A DNA stretch of 64,000 nt from JBBROS01 sp965213845 (GCA_965213845.1 CBDCAI010000002.1:144944-208943), one strand, 5' to 3'. Positions 18,992-29,992 are shown, counted from the stretch's first letter. The notes: generated from the letters alone by a model not told the origin. Numbers and translations: made by a program.

Positions 18992-20326
18992 TCAGCTTGC
19001 ATCCATCACGGCCACGAACCGCCGGAACAGGTGCTGGCTGTCGGCAGGGCCGGGGCTGCTTTCGGGGTGGTACTGGACGCTGAAGGCGCGCTTCTCGATG
19101 CAGTCGATGCCTTCGTTGCTGCCGTCGAACAGGCTGACATGGGTGATGCGGACCCCTGGCGGGAGCGAGGTGTCCTCGACGGCGAAGCCGTGGTTCTGGC
19201 TGGTGATCTCGACCTTGCCGGTCGCGAGTTCCTTGACGGGCTGGTTGGCGCCACGGTGGCCGCGGTCCAGCTTGTAGGTCTTCGCGCCGAGCGCCAGGGC
19301 CAGCAACTGATGGCCGAGGCAGATGCCGAACACCGGGACGTTGCGGGCCAGCACGCCCTGGATGGCGGGCACGGCATAGACGCCGGTGGCGGCGGGGTCG
19401 CCCGGGCCGTTGCTGAGGAACACGCCGTCGGGCGCGTGGCGCAGGATGTCTTCGGCGGTCGCGGTGGCGGGCACGACCGTGACCCGGCAGCCGGCCTGGG
19501 CGAGGGAGCGCAGGATGTTGCGCTTGGCGCCGTAGTCGACGGCGACGACGTGGTGCCGGGGCTCGGGCGCCGCGTGGGTGCCGGGCCAGGCCCAGGTGCC
19601 CTCGGTCCAGGTGTAGCTCTGCGTGCAGCTGACCTGCTTGGCGAGGTCCATGCCCTCCAGCCCCGGCCAGGCGGTGGCCTGGGCGACCAGGCCGGCCAGC
19701 TCGAAGCGGCCGTCGAGCGGGTAAGACAGCACGCCGGTGGGCGCCCCGCCGTCACGCACCCGCATCGTCAGTGCGCGCGTGTCGATCCCGGCGATCCCCG
19801 GCAGGTCCTTGGCGCGCATCCAGGCGTCCAGGCCCTGCACGGCGCGCCAGTTGCTGGGCTCCGTCACGTCCTGCTGCACGACGATGCCCAGGGCGGCGAT
19901 GGTGGTCGCCTCCATATCCTCGAGGTTGGCGCCGACGTTGCCGATGTGCGGGAAGGTGAACACGATGTGCTGCCCGGCATAGGACGGGTCGGTGATCGTC
20001 TCCTGGTAGCCGGTCATGCCGGTGTTGAAGCAGACCTCGCCGACGCGCCCCTTGGTGTGGGCACCGAAGCCGCGGCCCCAGAACACGGCGCCGTCGGCCA
20101 GGACCAGCACGGCGGTGGCACCCGGGGGAACGGCGGAGTCCGAGGCCGGGGCGTCCGACAGGGCCTCGACCGGCAGGCCGGTGGCGGCCATGATGGCGGA
20201 CCAATGCTTGGGTGGGACGGCACGGGCCTGGCGCCACTTGCGGATGGCTTCCAGGCCGACCCCGGTCAGTTTGGCAGCGGCGTCCGCCCCGCCCAGCTTG
20301 TCGATCACGTCATCGATGCTCATCAT
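18992..20326 (-). CDS. carA: Carbamoyl-phosphate synthase small subunit with N-terminal HTH-like domain
   Basis: A 444-residue glutamine amidotransferase subunit that supplies ammonia to CarB. The class I amidotransferase domain has nucleophile Cys336 (GICLGHQ) and the His420/Glu422 pair (YHPES). The CarA N-terminal domain starts at about residue 70 (AVLVLADGAVFWGRGFG). Ahead of it is an extension of about 60 residues (MSIDDVIDKLGG, KLTGVGLEAIRKWRQ, VPPKHWSAIM) that looks like a Cro-type helix-turn-helix; similar domains occur on some alphaproteobacterial CarA proteins. E. coli CarA, at about 380 residues, lacks it. No Shine-Dalgarno precedes the start, and a promoter places transcription start on the ATG. 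Confidence 0.94.
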   Translation of the reverse strand: MMSIDDVIDKLGGADAAAKLTGVGLEAIRKWRQARAVPPKHWSAIMAATGLPVEALSDAPASDSAVPPGATAVLVLADGAVFWGRGFGAHTKGRVGEVCFNTGMTGYQETITDPSYAGQHIVFTFPHIGNVGANLEDMEATTIAALGIVVQQDVTEPSNWRAVQGLDAWMRAKDLPGIAGIDTRALTMRVRDGGAPTGVLSYPLDGRFELAGLVAQATAWPGLEGMDLAKQVSCTQSYTWTEGTWAWPGTHAAPEPRHHVVAVDYGAKRNILRSLAQAGCRVTVVPATATAEDILRHAPDGVFLSNGPGDPAATGVYAVPAIQGVLARNVPVFGICLGHQLLALALGAKTYKLDRGHRGANQPVKELATGKVEITSQNHGFAVEDTSLPPGVRITHVSLFDGSNEGIDCIEKRAFSVQYHPESSPGPADSQHLFRRFVAVMDAS

Positions 20327-20332
20327 GGCTGC

Positions 20333-20361
20333 AGCATACGAGAACAGACTTCCCGCTTCAA
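20333..20361 (-). promoter_or_regulatory. Putative promoter giving a leaderless carA mRNA
   Basis: On the minus strand TTGAAG (20361-20356) and TATGCT (20338-20333) are exactly 17 bases apart. Six bases follow and then the carA ATG at 20326, so the expected +1 coincides with the A of the start codon. The absence of a Shine-Dalgarno agrees. This is inference from spacing only. Confidence 0.5.
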
Positions 20362-20404
20362 GCGTTGCCTGTGGGGATGGGAAATAACTTACCAGGAGCC
20401 TGTG

Positions 20405-20863
20405 ATGTCGATCCGTGACGCCTTCACCACCGCCCTGAAGGCTTCCATGAAGGCCGGGGATGCCGCCCGCACCTCCGCGCTGCGGATGGTCCTGGCCCGA
20501 CTGAAGGACATGGACATCGCGGCCCGGCCCAAAGGCGTCACCGCCATCCCGGATGACGAGATCACGGCCATGCTGCGGACCATGGTGAAGTCGCGGCGCG
20601 AGTCGATCGTGCTGTACGAGCAAGGCCATCGTCCGGAACTCGCGGCCAAGGAGGTGGCCGAGATCGCCGTCATCGAGGGGTTCCTGCCGGCGGCGATGGA
20701 TGATGCGGCCCTGGAGGCGGCGGTGACGGCCGCCCTGGCCGAGACGGGGGCCAGCAGCCCGAAGGAGATGGGCCGGGTGATGGCGGCGCTCAAGACGCGG
20801 CACGGGGCGGTGCTCGACATGGGACGGGCCGGCGCGCTGGTCAAAGCCCGCCTGACCCCCTGA
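20405..20863 (+). CDS. yqeY: GatB/YqeY domain protein
   Basis: A 152-residue cytoplasmic protein of the YqeY family, related to the C-terminal tRNA-binding tail of GatB. Visible signatures are RTSALRMVLARLKD, MVKSRRESIVLYEQGHRPELAAKE and the C-terminal DMGRAGALVKARL. AGGAG lies 7 bases upstream of the ATG. It is divergent from carA and its stop shares a base with the dnaG ATG (TGATG), the common yqeY-dnaG-rpoD arrangement. Exact biochemical role is unproven. Confidence 0.93.
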   Translation: MSIRDAFTTALKASMKAGDAARTSALRMVLARLKDMDIAARPKGVTAIPDDEITAMLRTMVKSRRESIVLYEQGHRPELAAKEVAEIAVIEGFLPAAMDDAALEAAVTAALAETGASSPKEMGRVMAALKTRHGAVLDMGRAGALVKARLTP

Positions 20864-22644
20864 TGGCGCTGCCGGCCGCCTTCCTGGACGAATTGCGGGC
20901 GCGGACGCCCATGCATGCGTTGGTGGCGCGTCGCGTGCAGCTGAAGAAGTCGGGGCGGAACTGGACGGGGTGCTGCCCCTTCCACAACGAGAAGTCGCCC
21001 AGCTTCTATGTATACGAGGACGGGTTCCACTGCTTCGGCTGCGGGGCGCATGGCGATGCGATCACCTTCGTCATGCAGACGCAGGGCAGCCCGTTCATCG
21101 ATGCGGTGGAGTCGTTGGCGGCCGAGGCGGGGCTCGAGGTCCCGCAGGCGTCGCCCCGGGCCATCGAGGTCGAGCAGGAGCGGCTGGGCCTGCACGCGGT
21201 GATGGAGGCGGCGCAGGCGGAGTTCGTGCGGCTGCTGCATACGCGGGACGGCGAGGCAGGCTTGGCCTATCTGCGTGGGCGCGGACTGTCGGAGGCGACG
21301 ATCGCAGCCTTCGGGCTGGGCTGGAGCGGCGAGGGGCGGGGGAGCCTGACGGCCGTGCTGGCCCGCGCCGGGATCGATGCCCGGCAGATGGAGGAGGCGG
21401 GCCTGCTGCGGCCCGACGAGAACGGGCCGGCGCGGGAGCTGTACTGGCAGCGCGTGACCTACCCGATCCGGGATCGGCGCGGCCGGACGATCAGCTTCGG
21501 CGGCCGGACTCTTGGCGACGCGAAGCCGAAATACATCAACGGGCCCGAGACGCGGCTGTTTCAGAAGAAGCACACCCTTTACGCCCTGGACCTGGCGCGG
21601 GAGGGGGTGCGCCGCGGCCCGCTGGTGGTGGCGGAGGGCTACATGGACGTGATCGCGCTGCACCAGGCCGGGTTCGGCGGGGCGGTCGCGCCGCTGGGTA
21701 CGGCGCTCGGGGCGGAGCAGCTGGAGGCGCTGTGGCGGCTGTCGCCGATGCCGACGCTGTGCTTCGACGGGGATGCGGCCGGCGCGCGGGCCGCGGCGCG
21801 GGTGGCGGAGCTGTGCCTGCCGCTGCTGACGCCCGAACGGTCGCTGCGGCTGGCGACGTTGCCGGCCGGCAAGGACCCGGACGACCTGGTCCGCAGCCAG
21901 GGACCGACGGCGTTCCAGGCGGTGCTGGACGGGGCACGGCCGCTGGTGGACACGTTGTTCGACGTGCTGCGCGAGGGTGGGGGGGAGACACCCGAGGCAC
22001 GGGCCGCCTTCCGGGGCCGGCTGGAGGCGGCGGCGGGGCGCATCGCGGACAAGTCCCTGGCGCAGGAGTATCGCTCGGCGCTGATTGGCCGTTTTTTCGC
22101 GACGCGGCCCGACCGGCGGCCCGGGAAGCAGGGCGGGCGGGTGCCGGCGGGCCGTGGGGCCCGGGCGCCGCGGACCCCGGCGCCCGCCGAGGCCGTGCAG
22201 CACGAGCGGGCGCGCTGCCTGGCCGCCATCCTGCTGCGGCACCCCGCATTGCTGCACGATGTGGAGGAGGCTTGGGCCAGCCTGGCGTTGCCCCCGGCGT
22301 TGGAGCGTGTGCGGGACGCAATCCTGCACACCGATGACGTGCAAACGCTTGACTCCGAGGCCTTGCTTGCCCACCTCAACGCCTCTGGTTTGACCGAAGA
22401 CACGTCCTTTGTCCTGTCTGCCGCGATGCCGCTGCCGCCCAGCGCCCGCGCGGGCGCGATGCCGGCGGAGGCGGAGGGTGAATGGTGGCACTTGTTCGGG
22501 CTGATGCGTGGTCTGCAACGGCTGGACGAGGAAGTGGCGCAGGCCGACCGCGACTTCCGCGAGCAGCCGACCGATGCCTCGCAACGGCGGCTTCAGGGCT
22601 TGCTGCAGGCCCGGCTTGACCTGGTCGACGTCGACACGGATTGA
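20863..22644 (+). CDS. dnaG: DNA primase
   Basis: A 593-residue primase that lays RNA primers at the replication fork. The N-terminal CHC2 zinc site is C38, H41, C57, C60. The catalytic core includes the RNAP basic motif RITYPIRD-like region (RVTYPIRDRRGR at about 203-214) and the TOPRIM motifs AEGYMDVIAL and CFDGDAAG. The C-terminal helicase-binding domain begins after a Pro/Ala/Arg-rich linker at about 420-445. Normal length. A 17-bp palindrome follows the stop, before rpoD. Confidence 0.97.
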   Translation: MALPAAFLDELRARTPMHALVARRVQLKKSGRNWTGCCPFHNEKSPSFYVYEDGFHCFGCGAHGDAITFVMQTQGSPFIDAVESLAAEAGLEVPQASPRAIEVEQERLGLHAVMEAAQAEFVRLLHTRDGEAGLAYLRGRGLSEATIAAFGLGWSGEGRGSLTAVLARAGIDARQMEEAGLLRPDENGPARELYWQRVTYPIRDRRGRTISFGGRTLGDAKPKYINGPETRLFQKKHTLYALDLAREGVRRGPLVVAEGYMDVIALHQAGFGGAVAPLGTALGAEQLEALWRLSPMPTLCFDGDAAGARAAARVAELCLPLLTPERSLRLATLPAGKDPDDLVRSQGPTAFQAVLDGARPLVDTLFDVLREGGGETPEARAAFRGRLEAAAGRIADKSLAQEYRSALIGRFFATRPDRRPGKQGGRVPAGRGARAPRTPAPAEAVQHERARCLAAILLRHPALLHDVEEAWASLALPPALERVRDAILHTDDVQTLDSEALLAHLNASGLTEDTSFVLSAAMPLPPSARAGAMPAEAEGEWWHLFGLMRGLQRLDEEVAQADRDFREQPTDASQRRLQGLLQARLDLVDVDTD

Positions 22645-22651
22645 GTATTCC

Positions 22652-22668
22652 GGGATCGGACCGATCCC
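22652..22668. promoter_or_regulatory. 17-bp perfect palindrome between dnaG and rpoD
   Basis: GGGATCGGACCGATCCC is an 8-bp inverted repeat around one central A, 7 bases after the dnaG stop and about 60 bases before rpoD. As RNA the loop would need to open a few pairs, so it is a weak terminator; the tight dyad also suits a dimeric DNA-binding protein. Neither role is shown. Confidence 0.45.
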
Positions 22669-22729
22669 CCTGTAGATGGCACCGCCGCCGGGGACGCCCG
22701 GGCCGGCCGACAACGGAGTCCCTTCACCC

Positions 22730-24751
<2,022 letters not shown>

Positions 24752-24753
24752 CC

Positions 24754-25341
24754 GTGCCGTGGCCTTTGCAGGCGGGGGCCGCGCGCGCGTCCGCGACGGT
24801 CCGCGTGGGGGTGACGGTGACGTTCCTGCGGCAGGATGTGCGCCCGCCATCCGGGCCCGCGCTGCCGGACGACACGACCCTGGTGCGGCTCACGCGCTGC
24901 AGCGTGCCGTTCTACCGCTACCTGTACGACACGGTCGGCGCGTCCTACGTCTGGTGGTTGCGGCGGACCATGTCGGATGCGGCGCTGGATGCCGTGCTGG
25001 GCCATCGGGAGGTCTCCGTGCACGTGCTGTACCGGGGCGGCGAGCCCGCCGGGACGTTCGAGCTGGATGCGCGGGGGCACCCAGTGGTGAACATCAGCTA
25101 TTTCGGCCTGCTGCCGCATGCGGTGGGCACCGGGATCGGCCGCGCCTTCCTGTCCGCAGCGTTGGACGCGGCGTGGCAGCGGGGGGCGCGGGCGGTGACG
25201 CTGAACACCTGCACGGCGGACCACCCCAGGGCGCTGCCGAACTACCTGGCGGCCGGGTTCAAGCCGGTCCGGCGGGTGGACGAGGTGTGGGAGATTCCCA
25301 CGCGCCTCGGCCTATCCATCCCGGAGCACCTGCTCGTATAA
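24754..25341 (+). CDS. GNAT-family N-acetyltransferase
   Basis: A 195-residue protein of the GNAT fold. The acetyl-CoA loop is recognisable as AVGTGIGRAFL at about 128-138, after a strand ending NISYFGLLP. The family C-terminal part (VTLNTCTADHPRALPNYLAAGFKPVRR) follows. The GTG at 24754, 2 bases after the rpoD stop, has no obvious Shine-Dalgarno; later GTGs would trim about 15-20 residues. It may be read through from rpoD. Substrate is unknown. Confidence 0.85.
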   Translation: MPWPLQAGAARASATVRVGVTVTFLRQDVRPPSGPALPDDTTLVRLTRCSVPFYRYLYDTVGASYVWWLRRTMSDAALDAVLGHREVSVHVLYRGGEPAGTFELDARGHPVVNISYFGLLPHAVGTGIGRAFLSAALDAAWQRGARAVTLNTCTADHPRALPNYLAAGFKPVRRVDEVWEIPTRLGLSIPEHLLV

Positions 25342-25350
25342 AGGCCGGAA

Positions 25351-25367
25351 CTGCGCGTGAGGCGCAG
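25351..25367 (+). other. Small hairpin in the leader of the ABC binding-protein gene
   Basis: CTGCGC (25351-25356) and GCGCAG (25362-25367) form a perfect 6-bp stem with a 5-nt loop. The stem ends 2 bases before the GAGGAG Shine-Dalgarno of the next gene. It could be a weak terminator for the acetyltransferase or an mRNA 5' structure. Confidence 0.4.
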
Positions 25368-25384
25368 AGAGGAGCCTTCGTCCC

Positions 25385-26596
25385 ATGCGCCCCATCGTGC
25401 TCGCCGCCTATCTCGTGCTCGCCCCCGCCGTGGTGTCCAACGCCTGGGCGCCGGCCGCCTGGGCGCAGCTGCCCGGCACCATCCGCATCGGCGTGCTGAA
25501 CGACCAGTCCGGCCCCTTCGCCGACCAGTCGGGCAAGGGCAGCGTCGTGGCCGCCCAGCTGGCTGCCGACGACTTCAAGGCCGAGGCGCCGGATGTCGTC
25601 GTCGAGATCGTGTATGGCGACCACCAGAACAAGCCGGATGTCGGCAGCGGCATCGTGCGGGCCTGGGTGGACCGGGACAACGTGGTCGCGGTGGCCGACG
25701 CCGTGAACTCGGCCGTGGGCCTGGCCGTGAACGACGTGCTGCGGGAGCGGCACCGGACGTTCATCGGCAGCAACGTCGGCACGTCGGACCTGACGGGCCG
25801 GGCCTGCGCGCCGACCACGTTCCAGTGGACGTTCGACACCTGGGCGTTCGGCAACTCCGCCGCGCGGGCGCTGAAGGACAAGGGCAGCTTCTACTTCGTG
25901 GGGTTCGACTACGCGCTCGGCCAGGCGCTGGAGCGGGACACGACCTCCGTGCTGACCAGCCTGGGCGGAAAGGTCGCGGGATCGGTGAAGCACCCGCTGG
26001 GGACGACGGACTTCTCGTCGTACCTGTTGCAGGCGCAGTCGTCGGGCGCGGGGGTGATCGCGTTCGCGTCCACGGGCACGGACTTCATCAACGCCGTCAA
26101 GCAGGCGGCGGAGTTCGGCCTGAACAAGAAGGCGACGCTGACCGGCCTGTTCACGCAGATCGTGGACGTGGAGGCGCTGGGGCTGGAGGCGGCGCAGGGC
26201 CTGACCCTGACGGAGGCGTTCTACTGGGACCTGAACGACGAGAGCCGGGCGTTCACGAAGCGGTTCGCCGAGAAGATGCCGGGGCGGGTTCCGACGGAGA
26301 ACCAGGCCGGGGTGTATTCGTCGGTGCTGGCCTACCTGCGCGCGGCCAAGGCGGCGGGCAGCATCGAGGGCGAAAAGGTGGTCGAGGCGCTGAAGGCGGC
26401 GCCGATCCCGGACAAGCTGTTCGGCCCGGTGACGGTGCGGGCGGACGGACGGGCGATCCACCCGATGTACGTGTTCAAGGTGAAGACCCCCGCCGAGTCG
26501 AAGTCGCGGTGGGACCTGTATTCGCTCGTTGCGACGATCCCGGCGGCCCAGGCGTTCCGGCCACTCGACCAGGGCGGCTGCGCCTTGGTGAAATAG
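25385..26596 (+). CDS. Liv-type ABC transporter substrate-binding protein without adjacent transporter genes
   Basis: A 403-residue periplasmic binding protein (type 1, Leu/Ile/Val-binding class). The signal peptide spans residues 1-27 (AWA/QLPG cleavage). The mature part begins IRIGVLNDQSGPFADQSG, with the shared motif GDHQNKPDVG at about 79-88 and C-terminal FRPLDQGGCALVK. The two binding proteins at 47.6-50.1 kb share the same motifs and ending, so all three are paralogues. No permease or ATPase is adjacent; the liv cluster 20 kb away is the obvious candidate partner. Ligand cannot be told from sequence. Confidence 0.92.
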   Translation: MRPIVLAAYLVLAPAVVSNAWAPAAWAQLPGTIRIGVLNDQSGPFADQSGKGSVVAAQLAADDFKAEAPDVVVEIVYGDHQNKPDVGSGIVRAWVDRDNVVAVADAVNSAVGLAVNDVLRERHRTFIGSNVGTSDLTGRACAPTTFQWTFDTWAFGNSAARALKDKGSFYFVGFDYALGQALERDTTSVLTSLGGKVAGSVKHPLGTTDFSSYLLQAQSSGAGVIAFASTGTDFINAVKQAAEFGLNKKATLTGLFTQIVDVEALGLEAAQGLTLTEAFYWDLNDESRAFTKRFAEKMPGRVPTENQAGVYSSVLAYLRAAKAAGSIEGEKVVEALKAAPIPDKLFGPVTVRADGRAIHPMYVFKVKTPAESKSRWDLYSLVATIPAAQAFRPLDQGGCALVK

Positions 26597-26603
26597 GGGC
26601 GGT

Positions 26604-27443
26604 TCAGCGGAAGAAGACGTAGGCGGCGCCATCCCAGAGCTGGAAGGGGTGGGTGCCGGCCTGGACCAGGGTCAGCCCGCTCGCCGCCGCCCAGTCGCGC
26701 GCGTCGGCATCGTCGGCCTCGGGGTCGTTGCGGTAGGACAGGTTCAGGACGCAGAGCGTGCCCTGGGGCCGCAGCGCGCGGGCGGCGCCCTGGACGTGGT
26801 GCCGGGCCAGGTCGGCGCCGTTCATGACGATGTAGGGGAAGCTGTCGATCGCCAGGATCAGGTCGAAGGCGTCGGCGCGCAGCGTGTCGAGGCCTGCGCC
26901 ATCGGTGTGGCGGATGGTGACGTTGGAATGGGGTTCCATGCGGCGCACCGCCTCGTCGACCATGCCCTGCGACACGTCGAGGCCGAGGACGGTGCGGCAT
27001 CGGGGGGCCAGGGCGGCTGCAACGCGGCCGATGCCGCAGCCGAGGTCGAGCACGTCCGTAGCGGAAGAGAGCAGGCGCCCGGCCTCCAGCCAGGCGACGA
27101 TCTCCGCGGTGGCAGCGGCCAGGATGGCGGGGTCGCCGAGCGAATAGAGGGCGACGCTGGCCTCGGCGGAGTGGCGCACCGCGCGGTCGAAGAACGATGC
27201 GACGCCGGCGACGCCCGCCTGCGGGTCGGGACCGCTGGCCGTGTGGGTCAGCTCGGCGGCCAGGTCATCGAGCGCGTGGGGACGGGCTTGCACCAGGGCG
27301 CGCATGGCGGCCACGGCGGGATGCGGGCCGGCGGCGTCGAGCGCCGCGGCGATGGCGGCGGCGTCATGGCCCTGCAGCAGCAGGCGTGCGATCGCCACCT
27401 GGGGCGAGACGCGGCCGGACAGGCAGTCATCCATGGTGGTCAT
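26604..27443 (-). CDS. Class I SAM-dependent methyltransferase
   Basis: A 279-residue protein. The C-terminal two-thirds is a Rossmann methyltransferase: motif I VLDLGCGIGRVAAAL at about 145-159, an acidic end of strand 2 (VLGLDVSQGMVDEA) and motif IV FDLILAIDSFPYI. The N-terminal about 100 residues are helical and unassigned. ATG 27443 was chosen; ATG 27434 is an alternative. The gene ends 7 bases from the convergent binding-protein gene and starts 10 bases after the RNA methyltransferase stop, so it is probably the last gene of that transcript. Substrate is unknown. Confidence 0.85.
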   Translation of the reverse strand: MTTMDDCLSGRVSPQVAIARLLLQGHDAAAIAAALDAAGPHPAVAAMRALVQARPHALDDLAAELTHTASGPDPQAGVAGVASFFDRAVRHSAEASVALYSLGDPAILAAATAEIVAWLEAGRLLSSATDVLDLGCGIGRVAAALAPRCRTVLGLDVSQGMVDEAVRRMEPHSNVTIRHTDGAGLDTLRADAFDLILAIDSFPYIVMNGADLARHHVQGAARALRPQGTLCVLNLSYRNDPEADDADARDWAAASGLTLVQAGTHPFQLWDGAAYVFFR

Positions 27444-27453
27444 GGGCGGTCTT

Positions 27454-28716
27454 TCATTTGGCAAAGCCGACGACGCCCTCGACCCGGGCGGACCACAGGA
27501 ACTGGTCGATGCCGAAAGCACCGGTGACGCGGTAGCCGGCGGCGGTCAGCACCCGGCCGTCGCGCAGCAGGGCCTGCGGGTTGCAGGAGACATACACGAT
27601 GGGCAGGCCGGAGGCGGCCAGGGCGGGCATCTGGGCCAGGGCGCCGCCCCAGGGCGGGTCCAGCACGACGGCGGCTGCGCTCTTCAGCTCCGGGCCCTGC
27701 AGGGGCTGGCGGGCGAGGTCCCGCATGGCGACGGTCACGCGGGGATTGGCGGCGGCGTGCAGGGCCTTGGTGAGGTCCGGGTCGCCCTCGAAGGCCTGGA
27801 CGCGAGCGCGTTCGGCGATGGCGTGGGTCAGCGTGCCGCAGCCGGCGAACAGCTCCACGACTCGGGCCTTGCCTTTGATCCCGGGCGGCAGAAGGGCCAG
27901 GACGGCGGCCTGGATGGCCGCCTCGCCTTCGTAGGACGCTTGCAGGAACGCGCCCGGCGGGATGGGGGTGGCGTGTCCGCTGAACGCCGTGATGGCGGGA
28001 TGGAGCAGGCAGGCGGGTTCGGCGGGCGCGCGCTCGCCGGGGGCCCAGGCGATGCGAGGCAGGTGCAGCGCCTCGGCCAGGGCCGTCAGCCGGGTGCGGT
28101 CGCGGGCGGTCAGGGCGGCATCCGTCCGCAGCAGCAGGTCGGGCCCGCTGTCCAGCAGGTTGATGGCGGCCGAGGCCTCCTGCCGGAAGCCGTCGAGGCT
28201 GCGCAGGACGGGGCGGAGCTCCTGGACCAGGCGGAACAGGGCCGGGTGCATGACGGGGCATTCGGTCATGTCGACGATCCCCGTCGAGCGCCGGGCGTGG
28301 AGGCCGAGCAGGATCGCGCCGCCGCGTTCCCGCCTGATGGCGAGGTCCATGCGGCGGCGGGCCTGGGGCGGGGTGCGGGCCAGGGGCGGCAGGGTCCCGG
28401 TGAAGCCCAGCTTGCGGAGGGGCTCCTCGAGCAGCCCGCGCTTCCAGGCGTCGTAGGCCGGGTCCGCCATGTGCTGGACCGCGCAGCCGCCGCAGGGGCC
28501 GAAGTGACGGCAGGGCGGCACGACGCGGTCGGGGGCGGGGATCAGGATGGAGGATGAGGCGGCCCAGGCCTTGCCGCGCTTCTCCGGCGTGCCGGGCTGC
28601 ACGGTCTCGCCGGGCAGCGTTCCGGACAGGAACAGCGTGGTCCCATCCGGCAGGACGGCGACCCCGTCCCCGTCGGCACCCAGGGCGCCGACGCGGACGG
28701 GGCCCGGGTCAGGCAC
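27454..28716 (-). CDS. RumA/RlmD-family 5-methyluridine RNA methyltransferase
   Basis: A 420-residue class I RNA (uracil-5-) methyltransferase. It has a short TRAM-like N-terminus (VGALGADGDGVAVLPDG, GETV) and a 4Fe-4S cysteine set (CRHFGPCGGC with a fourth Cys in TECPVMH). The SAM-binding motif is VVELFAGCGTLTH and the catalytic motif DPPWGG...SCNPQALLRD. GTG 28716 was preferred because it overlaps the upstream stop by 8 bases and gives the usual family N-terminus; ATG 28761 would add 15 residues. The rRNA target position is not deducible. Confidence 0.9.
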   Translation of the reverse strand: MPDPGPVRVGALGADGDGVAVLPDGTTLFLSGTLPGETVQPGTPEKRGKAWAASSSILIPAPDRVVPPCRHFGPCGGCAVQHMADPAYDAWKRGLLEEPLRKLGFTGTLPPLARTPPQARRRMDLAIRRERGGAILLGLHARRSTGIVDMTECPVMHPALFRLVQELRPVLRSLDGFRQEASAAINLLDSGPDLLLRTDAALTARDRTRLTALAEALHLPRIAWAPGERAPAEPACLLHPAITAFSGHATPIPPGAFLQASYEGEAAIQAAVLALLPPGIKGKARVVELFAGCGTLTHAIAERARVQAFEGDPDLTKALHAAANPRVTVAMRDLARQPLQGPELKSAAAVVLDPPWGGALAQMPALAASGLPIVYVSCNPQALLRDGRVLTAAGYRVTGAFGIDQFLWSARVEGVVGFAK

Positions 28717-29956
28717 CGAAGGCAGAGAGGCCGGTCTGGGCGCGGCCGAGGATGAGCGCATGGACGTCGTGCGTGCCCTCGTAGGTGTTGACCGCCTCGA
28801 GGTTCATGACGTGGCGGATGACGTGGTATTCGTCGGCGATGCCGTTGCCGCCGTGCATGTCGCGCGCGGCGCGGGCGATGTCGAGCGACTTGCCGCAGTT
28901 GTTGCGCTTCATCAGGCTGATCATCTCGGGGGCAGCCTGGCCCTCCTCCATGAGGCGGCCGAGGCGGAGGGCGCCCTGGAGCCCGAGGGTGATCTCGGTC
29001 TGCATGTCGGCCAGCTTCTTCTGGATCAGCTGCGCGGCGGCCAGCGGGCGGCCGAACATCATACGCTGCAGCGTGTAGTCGCGGGCGGCGTGCCAGCAGA
29101 ACTCGGCGGCGCCGAGCGAGCCCCAGGAAATGCCGTAGCGGGCGTTGTTGAGGCAGGAGAAGGGGCCGCGCAGGCCCTTCACGTGCGGCAGCTCGTTCGC
29201 GGCGGGCACGAAGACGTCCTGCATCATGATCATGCCGGTGACGGAGGCGCGGAGCGAGAACTTGCCCTCGATCTTGGGCGCGTCGAGGCCCTTCATGCCG
29301 CGCTCCAGGATGTAGCCCTTGATCTCCCCCGCGTCGTTCTTGGCCCAGACGACGAAGACGTCGGCGATGGGGGCGTTGGTGATCCAGGTCTTGGAGCCGT
29401 TCAGCAGGAAGCCGCCATCGACGGATTTCGCGCGGGTGCGCATGCTGGCCGGGTCCGACCCGGCGTCGGGCTCGGTCAGGCCGAAGCAGCCGACGAACTC
29501 GCCGCTGCGCAGCTTGGGCAGGAAGCGGTCCTTCTGGTCCTCGGAGCCATGGGCCCAGATGGGGTACATGACCAACGAGGACTGCACGCTGAAGGCGCTG
29601 CGGTAGCCGCTGTCGACCCGCTCGACCTCGCGGGCGATCAGGCCATAGGCGACGTAACCGACGCCCGCGCAGCCGTGGCTGTCGAGCGTGGCGCCCAGGA
29701 AGCCCATTTCGCCCATCTCGTTCATGATCTCGCGGTCGAACGTCTCGTGCCGGTTGGCGGCCAGCACGCGGGGGAACAGCTTGTCCTGGCAGTAGTCGTG
29801 GGCGGCGTCGCGGATGGCGCGCTCGTCTTCGGTCAGCTGACCCTCGATCAGCAGGGCGTCGTCCCACTTGAACGGGCCGAGCTTGCGGGCGTGGCTGGCG
29901 GAGACGTGCGACTCGGCGACCGCTTCGGGTGCCTGCACGGGGGACACGACGTTCAT
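28709..29956 (-). CDS. gcdH: Glutaryl-CoA dehydrogenase-like acyl-CoA dehydrogenase
   Basis: A 415-residue FAD enzyme. The GCDH-type stretch is GYRSAFSVQSSLVMYPI, with the FAD-binding CFGLTEPDAGSDP and WITNAP, and the catalytic Glu393 in YEGTHDVHALILGRAQTG. These features favour glutaryl-CoA dehydrogenase, which oxidises and decarboxylates glutaryl-CoA to crotonyl-CoA in lysine/tryptophan breakdown, over short-chain acyl-CoA dehydrogenases. It overlaps the RNA methyltransferase, an unusual partner, so that link may be only positional. Confidence 0.9.
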   Translation of the reverse strand: MNVVSPVQAPEAVAESHVSASHARKLGPFKWDDALLIEGQLTEDERAIRDAAHDYCQDKLFPRVLAANRHETFDREIMNEMGEMGFLGATLDSHGCAGVGYVAYGLIAREVERVDSGYRSAFSVQSSLVMYPIWAHGSEDQKDRFLPKLRSGEFVGCFGLTEPDAGSDPASMRTRAKSVDGGFLLNGSKTWITNAPIADVFVVWAKNDAGEIKGYILERGMKGLDAPKIEGKFSLRASVTGMIMMQDVFVPAANELPHVKGLRGPFSCLNNARYGISWGSLGAAEFCWHAARDYTLQRMMFGRPLAAAQLIQKKLADMQTEITLGLQGALRLGRLMEEGQAAPEMISLMKRNNCGKSLDIARAARDMHGGNGIADEYHVIRHVMNLEAVNTYEGTHDVHALILGRAQTGLSAFGA

Positions 29957-29992
29957 GGTGAAACCTCCCTCGACCTGTTCGTTGCGACGCGC

